A stretch of DNA of 53,370 bases from Acidimicrobiales bacterium (GTDB lineage: Bacteria > Actinomycetota > Acidimicrobiia > Acidimicrobiales > AC-14): positions 1 to 53,370 of the forward strand of contig JAODBK010000104.1 of NCBI GenBank assembly GCA_025463925.1, read 5' to 3'. Below are positions 44,115 through 52,900 of the stretch, in pieces. A program made the translations under genes and the position numbers. Each line of letters begins with the position of its first letter. The first letter of the stretch is position 1. The notes below the pieces were generated by a model. It did no database searches. It was not told the origin of the DNA and saw only the letters and a list, made by a program, of their open reading frames with translations.

Positions 44115-44847
44115 GCAGCGCGCCGCCGTCCACCACCATCACCTCGCCGGTGACCCACGACGCGGCGTCGCTGACGAGGAACAGCGCGGCGTTGGCGATG
44201 TCCGGCGGCTCGCCCAGCCGTTCGAGCGGGAGATGGCGCGCGATGCCGTCCTCGTTGGGCTCCCACAGGGCGCGGGCGAAGTCGGTCTTCACCAGCCCGG
44301 GCGCGATGGCGTTGACGCGGACCCCGGGCGCCAGCTCGACCGCGAAGTGCTTGGTCTGGTGGATGAGGGCCGCCTTGGTGGTGTCGTACACGCCGATGCC
44401 GCCGCCGAAGCTCAAGCCACCGATCGACACGATGTTCAGCACGACGCCGCCGCGCTCGCGCATCGCCTTCCGCCACGCCAGCTGCGTCCAGACGAACGGG
44501 CCGCGCATGTTGACTTGGAAGGTCTTGTCGTAGGCCGGGAGCTCGCAGTCGATCGCCGGGCCCATGTACGGGTTGGTCGCCGCGTTGTTGACGAGGATGT
44601 CGAGCGCGCCGAAGCGGCCGAGCGTGGCGTCGACGCATGCTTCCGCGGCGTCGGGGTCACCCGCGTTGGCGGCGAACACCGCGGTCTCGCCGTCGATGTC
44701 GGCGGCCGCCTTCTCGAGCTCGGTCTGTTTCCGCGACGACAGCATCACCTTGGCGCCGGCCTCGGCGTATGCCCGCGCGATCGCGAGACCGATGCCCTTC
44801 GAGGCGCCGGTGACCAGCGCGACCTTCCCGTCGAGTCTGAGCTCCAT
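44098..44847 (-). CDS. Short-chain dehydrogenase/reductase (FabG-like)
   Basis: A 249-residue classical SDR. Cofactor loop VTGASKGIGLAIA, NNAATNPYMG, Ser in NIVSIGGLS and the Tyr-Lys pair in VYDTTKAALIHQTK, then PGLVKTDFA and the C-terminal VMVVDGGALL. Probably NADP- or NAD-dependent oxidation of a hydroxyl group; substrate unknown. The ATG is 8 bases after TACGCT on the minus strand. Confidence 0.92.
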   Translation of the reverse strand: MELRLDGKVALVTGASKGIGLAIARAYAEAGAKVMLSSRKQTELEKAAADIDGETAVFAANAGDPDAAEACVDATLGRFGALDILVNNAATNPYMGPAIDCELPAYDKTFQVNMRGPFVWTQLAWRKAMRERGGVVLNIVSIGGLSFGGGIGVYDTTKAALIHQTKHFAVELAPGVRVNAIAPGLVKTDFARALWEPNEDGIARHLPLERLGEPPDIANAALFLVSDAASWVTGEVMVVDGGALLRAVV

Positions 44848-44855
44848 GCTGTGGG

Positions 44856-44861
44856 AGCGTA
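44856..44861 (-). promoter_or_regulatory. Candidate -10 box of the FabG-like gene
   Basis: TACGCT on the minus strand, 8 bases before the ATG at 44847. It lies within the 19-base gap between this start and the divergent YyaL-like gene. Confidence 0.5.
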
Positions 44862-44866
44862 GTGAC

Positions 44867-46816
44867 GTGAACCGCCTGGCCGAGGAGACCAGCCCCTACC
44901 TGCGCCAGCACCGGGACAATCCGGTCGACTGGTACCCCTGGGGCGACGAGGCGTTCGCGGTGGCGCGCCACCGCGACGTCCCGATCATGCTGTCGGTCGG
45001 CTACTCGGCCTGCCACTGGTGCCACGTCATGGCGCACGAGTCGTTCGAGGACCCGAACACCGCGGCGGTGATGAACGAGTTGTTCGTCAACGTGAAGGTC
45101 GACCGCGAAGAGCGGCCTGACGTCGACGCGGTCTACATGGAAGCGGTGCAGGCGCTCACCGGTCACGGCGGCTGGCCGATGACGGTGTTCCTCGACCACG
45201 ACGGGCGGCCGTTCTTCGGCGGCACGTACTTCCCGCCCGACTCGCGCCATGGCCTCCCGGGTTGGCGGCAGCTGCTGCGAGCGGTCGACGAGGCGTGGCG
45301 CACCAAGCGGACCGACCTGGCCGAGCAGGCCGCCGAGCTGTCCGAGTCGTTGGGGCGGGCGGCGCGCCTCGCGCCCGCGCCGGGGGGCCTCGACCGTTCC
45401 GTGCTCGACGACGCGGTCCGCTCGCTGGCCGCGCAGTTCGATCCGGAGTGGGGCGGCTTCGGCCGGGCCCCCAAGTTCCCGCAGGAGATGAGCATCGAGC
45501 TGCTGCTGCGCTCGTCGCAGCCCGAGGCGGTCGCCATGGCGACGACGACGCTCGACGCCATGATCTCGGGCGGCATCTACGACCACCTCGGCGGCGGCTT
45601 CGCGCGGTACTCGGTCGACGCCTTCTGGATGGTGCCGCACTTCGAGAAGATGCTCTACAACCAGGCGCAGCTCGGGTCGGCACTGCTGCACGCGTGGCAG
45701 GTCACCGGCGAGGCCCGGTACCGGCAGGCGCTCGGCGAGACGATGGAGTACGTCCTGCGGGACCTGCGCCATCGCGACGGCGGGTTCTTCTCGGCCGAGG
45801 ACGCCGACTCCGAGGGCGAGGAGGGCAAGTTCTCCGTCTGGCGGCATTCGGAGATCGAGGCGATCGCGCCGGCCGCGATCGAGCACTGGGGGGTGACCGC
45901 CGGCGGCAACTTCGAGGGCGCCAACATCCTCCACCTGCCGAAGCGGGGTGACATCGAGCGGACGCCCGAGCTCGACGAGGCGCGGCGGCTGCTGTTCGAC
46001 GCGCGCCAGCTCCGCGTGCGACCGGGTCTCGACGACAAGATCCTCACCGAGTGGAACGGGTTGATGATCGCAACGCTCGCCGAGGCCGGCGTTGCCACCG
46101 GAGTCGGCGAGTGGGTCGACGCCGCGGTCGCCGGCGGTGAGTTCTTGTTGCGGTCGCTCCGTCGCGACGACGGTCGCTGGCTGCGGTCGTGGCAGGCCGA
46201 AGGCGGCGCCCGTCATCTGGCCTACGCCGCCGACCACGCCGCGCTGGTCCACGGGTACACGCGGCTCGCCGAGGCAACGGGGCAGGCGCGGTGGATCGCG
46301 GCGGCCCGCTCGACCGCCGACGCGATGCTCGAGCTCTTCTGGGACGACGAGGCCGGCGGGCTCTTCACCACCGGCCACGACGCCGAGCGGCTCATCACCC
46401 GAGCCAAGGACATCTTCGACTCGGCCATCCCGTCGGCCAACTCGATGGCGGCGTTCGCCCTGCTGCGCCTCGGCGCGCTCACCGGCGACGACCACTACCG
46501 CGAGCGGGCCGAGCAGATCATCGCCCTCGTCGCGCCGCTGGCCGCCCAGCACCCGACGGCGTTCACGCAGCTCGTGTCGGCGGTCGACCTCGCGACCGCG
46601 CCGATCGACGAGGTCGCGGTCGTGGGCGACCGGCCCGACCTGGTCGCCGCGTACTGGTCGCGGTACCGGCCGGGCGCGGTGCTGGCCTGGGGCGAGCCGT
46701 ACCCGTCGCCGCTGTTCGAATCGCGGTCCGAGGGATTGGCGTACGTGTGCCGCGGCTACGTCTGCGAGCGCCCGTCGGCGAGCGTCGAGGAGCTCACCAG
46801 CGCCCTCGGTGGATGA
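44867..46816 (+). CDS. YyaL-like protein: thioredoxin-fold plus alpha/alpha-barrel (DUF255)
   Basis: About 649 residues. The N-terminal ~160 residues are a thioredoxin-like domain with CHWC in GYSACHWCHVMAHESFED, and the rest is a six-hairpin (alpha/alpha) barrel like glycoside hydrolases or epimerases (GGIYDHLGGGFARYSVD, HFEKMLYNQAQL). The family (SSP411/spermatogenesis-associated protein 20) is widespread but its reaction is unknown. The GTG at 44867 gives V-NRLAEETSPYLRQH, the usual start; the ATG at 44846 would overlap the divergent start codon. Confidence 0.93.
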   Translation: MNRLAEETSPYLRQHRDNPVDWYPWGDEAFAVARHRDVPIMLSVGYSACHWCHVMAHESFEDPNTAAVMNELFVNVKVDREERPDVDAVYMEAVQALTGHGGWPMTVFLDHDGRPFFGGTYFPPDSRHGLPGWRQLLRAVDEAWRTKRTDLAEQAAELSESLGRAARLAPAPGGLDRSVLDDAVRSLAAQFDPEWGGFGRAPKFPQEMSIELLLRSSQPEAVAMATTTLDAMISGGIYDHLGGGFARYSVDAFWMVPHFEKMLYNQAQLGSALLHAWQVTGEARYRQALGETMEYVLRDLRHRDGGFFSAEDADSEGEEGKFSVWRHSEIEAIAPAAIEHWGVTAGGNFEGANILHLPKRGDIERTPELDEARRLLFDARQLRVRPGLDDKILTEWNGLMIATLAEAGVATGVGEWVDAAVAGGEFLLRSLRRDDGRWLRSWQAEGGARHLAYAADHAALVHGYTRLAEATGQARWIAAARSTADAMLELFWDDEAGGLFTTGHDAERLITRAKDIFDSAIPSANSMAAFALLRLGALTGDDHYRERAEQIIALVAPLAAQHPTAFTQLVSAVDLATAPIDEVAVVGDRPDLVAAYWSRYRPGAVLAWGEPYPSPLFESRSEGLAYVCRGYVCERPSASVEELTSALGG

Positions 46817-47387
46817 CGTCCTCCGCCGCCCGGTGGCCCCGTCGCAAGGAGGGCGACGGCTCGTCCGGCGCCGGGTGGCCGATCGCCAGCGCGCCCACGG
46901 GTGAGTAGTCGTCCGGGATGCCGAAGGCGGTCCGGAAGCGATCGGGCTCGAAGATGCCGAAGAACAGCGCGCCGAGATCGGCGTCGACCGCGGTCAGCAG
47001 CATGAGCAGCGCCGCGAAGCCGGCGTCGACGTCCCAGTAGGGCACCGGCCAGCGCGTCTCGTCGCGGTCGGTCCATCCCTTGTCGGGCTCGGCGTAGCGG
47101 TCGAGATACGCCGACTTGTGGGCCAGCGGCACGATGATCAGCGGCGCCGCGAAGAGGCCCTGCCACCGGAAGCGGCGGCGCGCCGCGTCGTCGGCGAAGG
47201 TCGCGGCCCAGAAGCGGGCCGTCTCGTCGGCGCCTTCCAGGACGAGGAACGCCCAGCCTTGGCTGAACCCGGCACTCGGTGCGCGCCGCGCGTTGGCGAG
47301 GATGCGCTCGACCGCGTCGCGATCGAGCGGCGCGTCGCGGAAGGCGCGGACCATGCGGCGGCGACGGACGACGTCCTGGAACTCCAC
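46794..47387 (-). CDS. Nitroreductase-family flavoprotein
   Basis: About 197 residues. It begins VEFQDVVRRRRMVRAFRD, with the FMN-binding Arg cluster, then RRAPSAGFSQGWAFLVLE and the C-terminal AIGHPAPDEPSPS. It probably binds FMN and reduces nitro, quinone or other acceptors with NAD(P)H. Start: GTG 47387 is preferred, since TAGGGT on the minus strand ends 10 bases before it and overlaps the alternative GTG at 47399. The end overlaps the convergent YyaL-like gene by 23 bases. Confidence 0.9.
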   Translation of the reverse strand: MEFQDVVRRRRMVRAFRDAPLDRDAVERILANARRAPSAGFSQGWAFLVLEGADETARFWAATFADDAARRRFRWQGLFAAPLIIVPLAHKSAYLDRYAEPDKGWTDRDETRWPVPYWDVDAGFAALLMLLTAVDADLGALFFGIFEPDRFRTAFGIPDDYSPVGALAIGHPAPDEPSPSLRRGHRAAEDVIHRGRW

Positions 47388-47433
47388 GGCAGCATCCACC
47401 CTACGAGCCGCGGCGGACGGCACCATCTGCGTC

Positions 47434-48087
47434 ATGCAGACGGTCGCGCTGCGCCGCACATCCGTCGTCGGCGCGCGTCTCGAGCTGCTGGTGCTGGCCG
47501 CGGAGCCGCGCGGCTGCGTCGCCGTCGACCTGGCGTCGGGCGCGTTCGTGCGGGCGCGCTACCCGATCGATCAGTGGGTGCCGCTGGCGCCGTTCGACGT
47601 CGCCGTCGCCGAGATCGCCGAAGCCGAGCACCCGGCCGACGTGTCGCGGCCCGAGTCGATCGACCTCGCCGCCGCCCCGGCCCGCAACGGCCGGATGTCG
47701 CCGCGGCGCGCCGAGCGGTGGCTGAAGGCGCTGCATCAGCCGCGCGGCCAGGTGGTGCTCGGGTTCCCCGGCCCGGCGGCGCCGTACTGGACGCTCACCG
47801 GCGACCGGCCGTCGGTCACGCTGGTCGACGCGCCGGTCGGGCTGCACGCCGTCCGCGACCCGGAGGGCTTCCGGGTGCGGCTCCCGTGGCGGGGCACCCG
47901 GCTCGACCTGCCGCTCGCCGACCACCACCTGGCCGCCGCGCTCGACGACCTCGGTCGGGCCCGCATCGGGTCGGGCGACCTCCAGCGGGTGCTCGGCTTC
48001 CGCCCGAAGCGCGTCCTCGCGGTGCTCACCCCACCGTTCCGCGGCTACTGCTACAAGGTCGCGGCCGCCCTCCTCCCCACCCGCTGA
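47434..48087 (+). CDS. Protein of unknown function (actinobacterial)
   Basis: A 217-residue protein that I do not recognise. It is rich in beta strands at the start (LELLVLAAEPRGCVAVDLASGAFV cut by loops), contains NGRMSPRRAERWLKALHQP, and near the end FRPKRVLAVLTPPFRGYCYK. No signal peptide, membrane segment or catalytic motif is visible. Codon use matches its neighbours. It is divergent from the nitroreductase and is followed by direct repeats and the left hairpin repeat of the DUF559 unit. Confidence 0.65.
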   Translation: MQTVALRRTSVVGARLELLVLAAEPRGCVAVDLASGAFVRARYPIDQWVPLAPFDVAVAEIAEAEHPADVSRPESIDLAAAPARNGRMSPRRAERWLKALHQPRGQVVLGFPGPAAPYWTLTGDRPSVTLVDAPVGLHAVRDPEGFRVRLPWRGTRLDLPLADHHLAAALDDLGRARIGSGDLQRVLGFRPKRVLAVLTPPFRGYCYKVAAALLPTR

Positions 48088-48099
48088 CCCGCACCCACT

Positions 48100-48129
48100 G
48101 CGCCCATAGCGCCCACCGCGCCCATAGCG
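48100..48129. repeat. Short direct repeat next to the DUF559 unit
   Basis: GCGCCCATAGCG occurs at 48100-48111 and again at 48118-48129, 18 bases apart. The second copy ends one base before the left hairpin repeat. It could be a slippage product or a binding array; nothing more can be said. Confidence 0.6.
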
Positions 48130-48130
48130 A

Positions 48131-48176
48131 TTCTGGACATCGCTGGTGTCGCAGAGCGGCACCAGCTGCGGGGAAA
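48131..48176 (+). repeat. Left hairpin repeat (46 bases) of the DUF559 unit
   Basis: Starts TTCTGGACATCG, then a hairpin CTGGTGTCGC-AGA-GCGGCACCAG, then CTGCGGGGAAA. It matches the reverse complement of 49138-49183 at 39 of 46 positions. It ends 37 bases before the ATG of the enclosed gene. Confidence 0.85.
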
Positions 48177-48213
48177 ACGTTGCTGTCATACCCCGCGAGT
48201 TTGATGGCGGGTC

Positions 48214-49134
48214 ATGACCGACGGGGAACGCACGCTCGACCTGATCGCCGAACAACAGCACGGCCTCATCACCCGGGAGCAAGCGCGCCGGCTCGGCGTC
48301 GACGGCTCCTGCATCGCGAGGCGCATGCGCCAGGGCCGGTGGGATCGGGTGGGCCGGTCGGTGTACCGCCTGTCGGGGTCGCCCAAGACGGCGGCGCAGA
48401 CGTTGATGGCCGCGGTCCTCGGCGCCGGACCGCAGACGGTCGCGGCCCGCGAGTCGGCGGCTGCGCTGTCGCGACTGCCCGGCTTTCGACTCGTCCCGCC
48501 CCAGATGCTCCGGCCCCAGGGCAGGGACGCCGAAGATCGTCGTCCCGGTCTGCGTCTCACGTGCTGGCTGCCGGCGTCACACATCACCGTCGTCGACGCG
48601 ATCCCGACGACGACCGCGGTTCGGACGGCATTCGATCTCTGTGGAGCCATCCACCCGAAGCGAGCCGAACGGGCGCTGGACAACGGCCTGGCGATGAAGC
48701 TGTTCACCGTCGACCAATGCACGGCTCTCGTCCACGACCTCTGCAAGTCGGGTCGCGCCGGCAGCACGCTGTTCCGCGAGCTGGTCGAAGCGCGGGGCGG
48801 CGGCTACGTGGCGCCGGAGAGCGAACTCGAGGCCCGGTTCATCGACCTCGCCGTGGCCGCCGGCTTCGATCGGCCGGTCAGGCAACTGAACCTCGGCGAC
48901 GACGCCGGCTTCATCGGGCGGGTCGACTTCGCGTGGCCGTCGGCGCGGCTCATCGTCGAGGTGGATGGGCGGCGCTGGCACGGCGCCAAGCTCGACCGCG
49001 ACGCCGACGAACAGCGACACAACCGGCTCACCGCCGCCGGCTGGCACGTCCTGCGGATCTCGTGGGACCAGCTCACCCGCCGACCCCACGAGGTCGTGGC
49101 CCTGCTCTCCGCGTTCCTCAACCGGGCCGCCTGA
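48214..49134 (+). CDS. AbiEi-type winged helix fused to DUF559 nuclease-like domain
   Basis: A 306-residue protein. The N-terminal ~60 residues form a winged helix of the AbiEi antitoxin type (LIAEQQHGLITREQARRLG, then RMRQGRWDRVGRSVYRLSG). The C-terminal ~110 residues are DUF559, a PD-(D/E)XK fold related to Vsr endonuclease: Glu in PESELEARF, Asp in GRVDFAWP, Glu-x-Asp in LIVEVDGRRWHG, then AGWHVLRISWDQLTRRP. All likely catalytic residues are present. No AbiEii toxin gene is adjacent. Solitary genes of this type are common in Actinobacteria without known function. The gene lies exactly between two inverted hairpin repeats, its stop only 3 bases from the right one. Confidence 0.88.
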   Translation: MTDGERTLDLIAEQQHGLITREQARRLGVDGSCIARRMRQGRWDRVGRSVYRLSGSPKTAAQTLMAAVLGAGPQTVAARESAAALSRLPGFRLVPPQMLRPQGRDAEDRRPGLRLTCWLPASHITVVDAIPTTTAVRTAFDLCGAIHPKRAERALDNGLAMKLFTVDQCTALVHDLCKSGRAGSTLFRELVEARGGGYVAPESELEARFIDLAVAAGFDRPVRQLNLGDDAGFIGRVDFAWPSARLIVEVDGRRWHGAKLDRDADEQRHNRLTAAGWHVLRISWDQLTRRPHEVVALLSAFLNRAA

Positions 49135-49137
49135 GGC

Positions 49138-49183
49138 TTTCCCCGCAGTTGGTGTCGCAGGGCGACACCAACGATGTTCAGAA
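49138..49183 (-). repeat. Right hairpin repeat (46 bases) of the DUF559 unit, inverted
   Basis: Reads TTTCCCCGCA, then the perfect hairpin GTTGGTGTCGC-AGG-GCGACACCAAC, then GATGTTCAGAA on the plus strand. It is the inverted partner of 48131-48176. Where the left copy has a C-G pair at the base of the hairpin, this copy has T-A, a compensatory change. It also lies between two convergent genes and could act as their terminator. Confidence 0.85.
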
Positions 49184-49195
49184 CCGCAGGAGCGG

Positions 49196-49891
49196 TTACT
49201 TGCCGGCGGGGCCGACGCGGGCGGCCAGGTCCTCGGCCATGGCCCAACCGAAGGCGATGAGCGAGTCGTGGCGCTTGTGGTTCAGGCTCTTGAAGAACGC
49301 GACGACGTCGGCCGCGACGGCGTCAGGCTTCAGCGCCTCGTGGTCGAGCGCGCCGCAGGGGTTGCCGTCGCCGGCCAGGACGAACGTCCGGTCGTCGATC
49401 CGGCTCTCGGCGCCGAACCGCTTGCTCAGCCGGCGCGACCATGCCCGCTCCTCGCCGGTGGCCTTGTGGCCGGGCCGGGGCACCAGGTCCTCGAGGCCCT
49501 TGAAGGCCTGGAACCCGGCCGGGTCGATCAGGCGGGTGCCCACCAGCACGTCCTCGTCGGGGAACGCCAGCACCGCCCGCCGGAGCTGGTCGCCCATGAC
49601 CGCCTTGAGCGCGCTGTCCCGCTTGGCGCCGCGCTTGACCGATGCCATGCCGATGAGCACGCACGGCGTGCCGCCGATGCGCTCCAGGGTGCAGAAGGAG
49701 AATCCCAGCAGCTTGCCGCCGTCCCGGGCCTGGGTGACGAGCACCCACTCCTCCCGTTGCTTCGACAGCAGCCCGACGTCGTAGCCGGCGGGGCCGTCGG
49801 CGCAGATGTCGGCCATCTCAGACAGCTCGGCATCGCTCAGCGCGGTGGTGTCCTTGGTCTCGATGTCGATCGCCATCGCGGGGTTGCTCAC
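49196..49891 (-). CDS. Protein of unknown function, possibly acetyltransferase-like fold
   Basis: About 231 residues. The central part (DGGKLLGFSFCTLERIGGTPCVLIG split by a turn) looks like the strands of a GNAT-like fold, but no acetyl-CoA loop is clear. Later FVLAGDGNPCGALDHEALKP and NHKRHDSLIAFGWAMAEDL have no match that I know. The start is the GTG at 49891 or the ATG at 49876; neither has a decisive ribosome site. It follows dnaE on the same strand after 34 bases and may be read with it. Confidence 0.7.
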   Translation of the reverse strand: MSNPAMAIDIETKDTTALSDAELSEMADICADGPAGYDVGLLSKQREEWVLVTQARDGGKLLGFSFCTLERIGGTPCVLIGMASVKRGAKRDSALKAVMGDQLRRAVLAFPDEDVLVGTRLIDPAGFQAFKGLEDLVPRPGHKATGEERAWSRRLSKRFGAESRIDDRTFVLAGDGNPCGALDHEALKPDAVAADVVAFFKSLNHKRHDSLIAFGWAMAEDLAARVGPAGK

Positions 49892-49925
49892 TCCGTTAAG
49901 TCGCGGGCCGTGCCTGACTTCGGCG

Positions 49926-52900
49926 TCAGGTCAATAGTTCAATCGGTCCCTCTAGAGTACGCAACTCGCCGCAGAACCCGTTCCCGATGGACACCCGGTA
50001 CCGGTCGGACAGCCGGATCCGGTGGGGGCCGACGTGCAGGATGACGTCCCGGTCCCCGGGATGCTCGAGCACGCACTGCTTCAGGCTTGCGATCACGGTG
50101 GCCGGCGGGTATGGCGGGAGCTTCAGCTCGACCGCGGCCCCGATGTCCCCCTCGGCCGGCAGGGCCACCGGCTTCACCTCGAGGGCCATGATCTTGGCCG
50201 GCTCCTCCCGCAGGTCCAGCCGGCCCTTCACGCAGATGACGGCGTCGTCGGACAGCATGGGCCCGACCTCCATCATCGTCTTCGGGAAGACCATCACCTC
50301 GATGGCGGCCTGGAGGTCCTCCAGCACGAACACCGCCATCAGGTCGCCCCGCTTGGTGTACTTCCGCTGCAGCGAGGTCACGACGCCGCCGACCCAGCGG
50401 CAGTCGCCGTCCTTCATCTCGCGGAACTCGGCGATGGAGCAATCCGACGCCCGCCGGAGCGCGCCCTCGGCCCCCATCAGCGGGTGGTCGCTGACATACA
50501 GCCCGAGCATCTCCTTCTCGGACGACAGTCGGAGGGTCTTGTCGAACTCGACGTCGGGGATGTCGATCCGGTCGACGGGAACGGTGTCGGCCGGATCGGC
50601 CATCGAGCCGAAGAGGTCGAACTGGCCCTCGGCCTCCTTCCGGCGCCGGTCGAGTACCCGGTCGACGATCTGCTCGAACACCAGCAGCAGACCCTTGCGC
50701 GGGTGGCCCATCGAGTCGAAGCCGCCGGCCTTGATCAGCGACTCGATGGTGCGCTTGTTGAGGACCTGCGGGTCGACGCGATCGCAGAAGTCGTAGAAGT
50801 CGGCGAACGGCCCGTTGGCCTCGCGCTCGACGAGCAGCTGCGCCACCAGGCCCTCGCCGACGTTGCGGATCGCCGACAGGCCGAACGGGATGGTGCGGTC
50901 GAGCGCGGTGAAGTCGGAGCCCGACACGTTGACGTCCGGCACCAGCACCTGGATGCCGAGGGCCCGGCACTCGGCCAGGTACACCGCGGTCTTGTCCTTG
51001 TCGCCCTTCACCGACGTCAGCAGCGCCGCCAGGTACTGCACCGGGTAGTGGGCCTTGAGGTACGCCGTCTGGTACGCGACGAAGCCGTAGCCGTACGAGT
51101 GGCTCTTGTTGAACGCGTAGTCGGCGAACGGCTCGATCATGTCGAAGAGTTGCTTGCCGAGCTCCTTGCCGTAGCCGGTGCGCTCGCACCCGTCGACGAA
51201 CTGCTCGCGCTCCTTCTTGATGAGGACGCGATCCTTCTTCCCGCAGTTGTGGACGAGGAAGTCATCGACCAGCGCGTAGGGCCGGCCGGGGTTGGCCATC
51301 CGGAAGTCGAAGCACTCCTTCTCGCCGACATACTCGACCGACACGACGGTGTCCCAGATCAGATCACCAGTGCGCAAGTCCTCGAGCCGCTCCGAGAACA
51401 GCAACATGTCGAGCGTGTAGCGGTGGAGCACCCGACAATTCGTATAGCCGACGGAACTGACGCCCAGCTGGCGCTTGCTCTTTCCCGTGACCGAGACGCG
51501 GCGCTCCAACTCGGCCGCGAGGAACGAGGACGGGATGCCAATGTTCGTCGCGCTCCATCCAGATCCCCATTCGTAGAGATGCCGCGCCGCTTTGGCGGAC
51601 TTGCGCGGCGTCAGGTGCGGCTCGACCACGAAGGCGAACTGCTTGGCCATGCTCTTGTCGGCCACCGACAGCGTCCAATGTGTCCCATGACCGGGAATTT
51701 CCCTCGAGTAGAGGTTCGACGTGAGGCCACACCGAAGGAGCATGCGCTTGAGCGCGAGGCAGACAGCCCTGCTCTTGGATCCATAATGGACACCCGATGC
51801 ATCCGCCCACCCGTCGGCACAGAAGTACAGACCCAGAAATCGCTCCACCTTCCGGCGTGGGGCATTGATGATCCGCAGCGGGATCGACTTGTCGCCCGCG
51901 AGGCCGAACGATCCCAGGACGCCTTCGAGCGACAGCAACTCCGCCTTCGTCAAACGAATCTGCGTGACACGACGCTCGTTGGTCGATTCCCTCGTCGCGG
52001 CGTAACCGAAGTGGACCGCGAACGCCGACCGGAACACACTGATCAGATCCGGATCGGCGTTGGTGAAATGACCGTTCGCGTGGAAGCCGTTTCGGAGCTC
52101 AGGGGTGTAGCCCTCGGAGATCAGAAGTGCGGCGAGGTCGATCTCCGCATCGGAGATGTGGCTGTTTCCCTCAGTCGCCGTGCGGGCTGCCACTCCGACG
52201 AGGTCGCCTGATTTGATGTCGGACAGCCGGCGCCACTCGTCCTCCACGAGGAAGGGATGGTTCCCCGTGGCCTCGATCGAGTACCCCGTCGAGGTCGTGA
52301 GCCGGTAGACCGGCTTGGAGCCGACGGACCAGACGTCGTCGACCGCTTCGAATCGGCTCGTCGCCGACGTCTGGTCGATGGTTTGCACCCGTCGGTCACG
52401 CAGTGCCATGACCCTTTCGAGCGGGACGTAGCCCCGCTCCTTGGTCAACATGAGTGATCCGGCCGGCAGGCAGGCCTTCCGGAGGTTGTCGGCGGCTTCG
52501 AGCGAGTACCCGGCGAACTTGGCCGCGACCCGCATCAGGCCCTCCTGGTAGATCACCAGGCCGTAGGTGTCGTGCAGGATCTCCTCGGCGTCGGCGTGGA
52601 AGTACACCACCGGCGTTCGGCCGTTCTTCCGGTCGGCGTACTCGTTGTGCCAGTTCTGGGCCATCGGCCCGGGCCGGTAGAGCGCGACCAGCGCGGCCAC
52701 GTCGTCGAACGACGTCGGCGCCAGCGAGCGCATCAGCGCCCGCATCGGCCCGCCTTCGAGTTGGAACACGCCGATCGACTCGCCACGACGCAGCATCGAC
52801 AACGTGAGGTCGTCGTCGAGCGGGATGGCGTCGATGTCGAGCGCCTCGCCCAAGGTCTCGCGGATGAGCGTGACCGTCATGTCCATGACGTCGAGGTTCC

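Noticed and set aside
48214-49134. Complete AbiE toxin-antitoxin pair
   Set aside because: Only the AbiEi-like head is present, fused to a nuclease domain; no nucleotidyltransferase toxin (AbiEii) lies beside it.
48131-49183. Integron cassette with attC sites
   Set aside because: No GTTRRRY core or its inverse stands at the ends, and the two hairpins face each other instead of being direct repeats.
48131-49183. Insertion sequence with transposase
   Set aside because: The enclosed protein has no transposase motif, and no target duplication is visible at the flanks.
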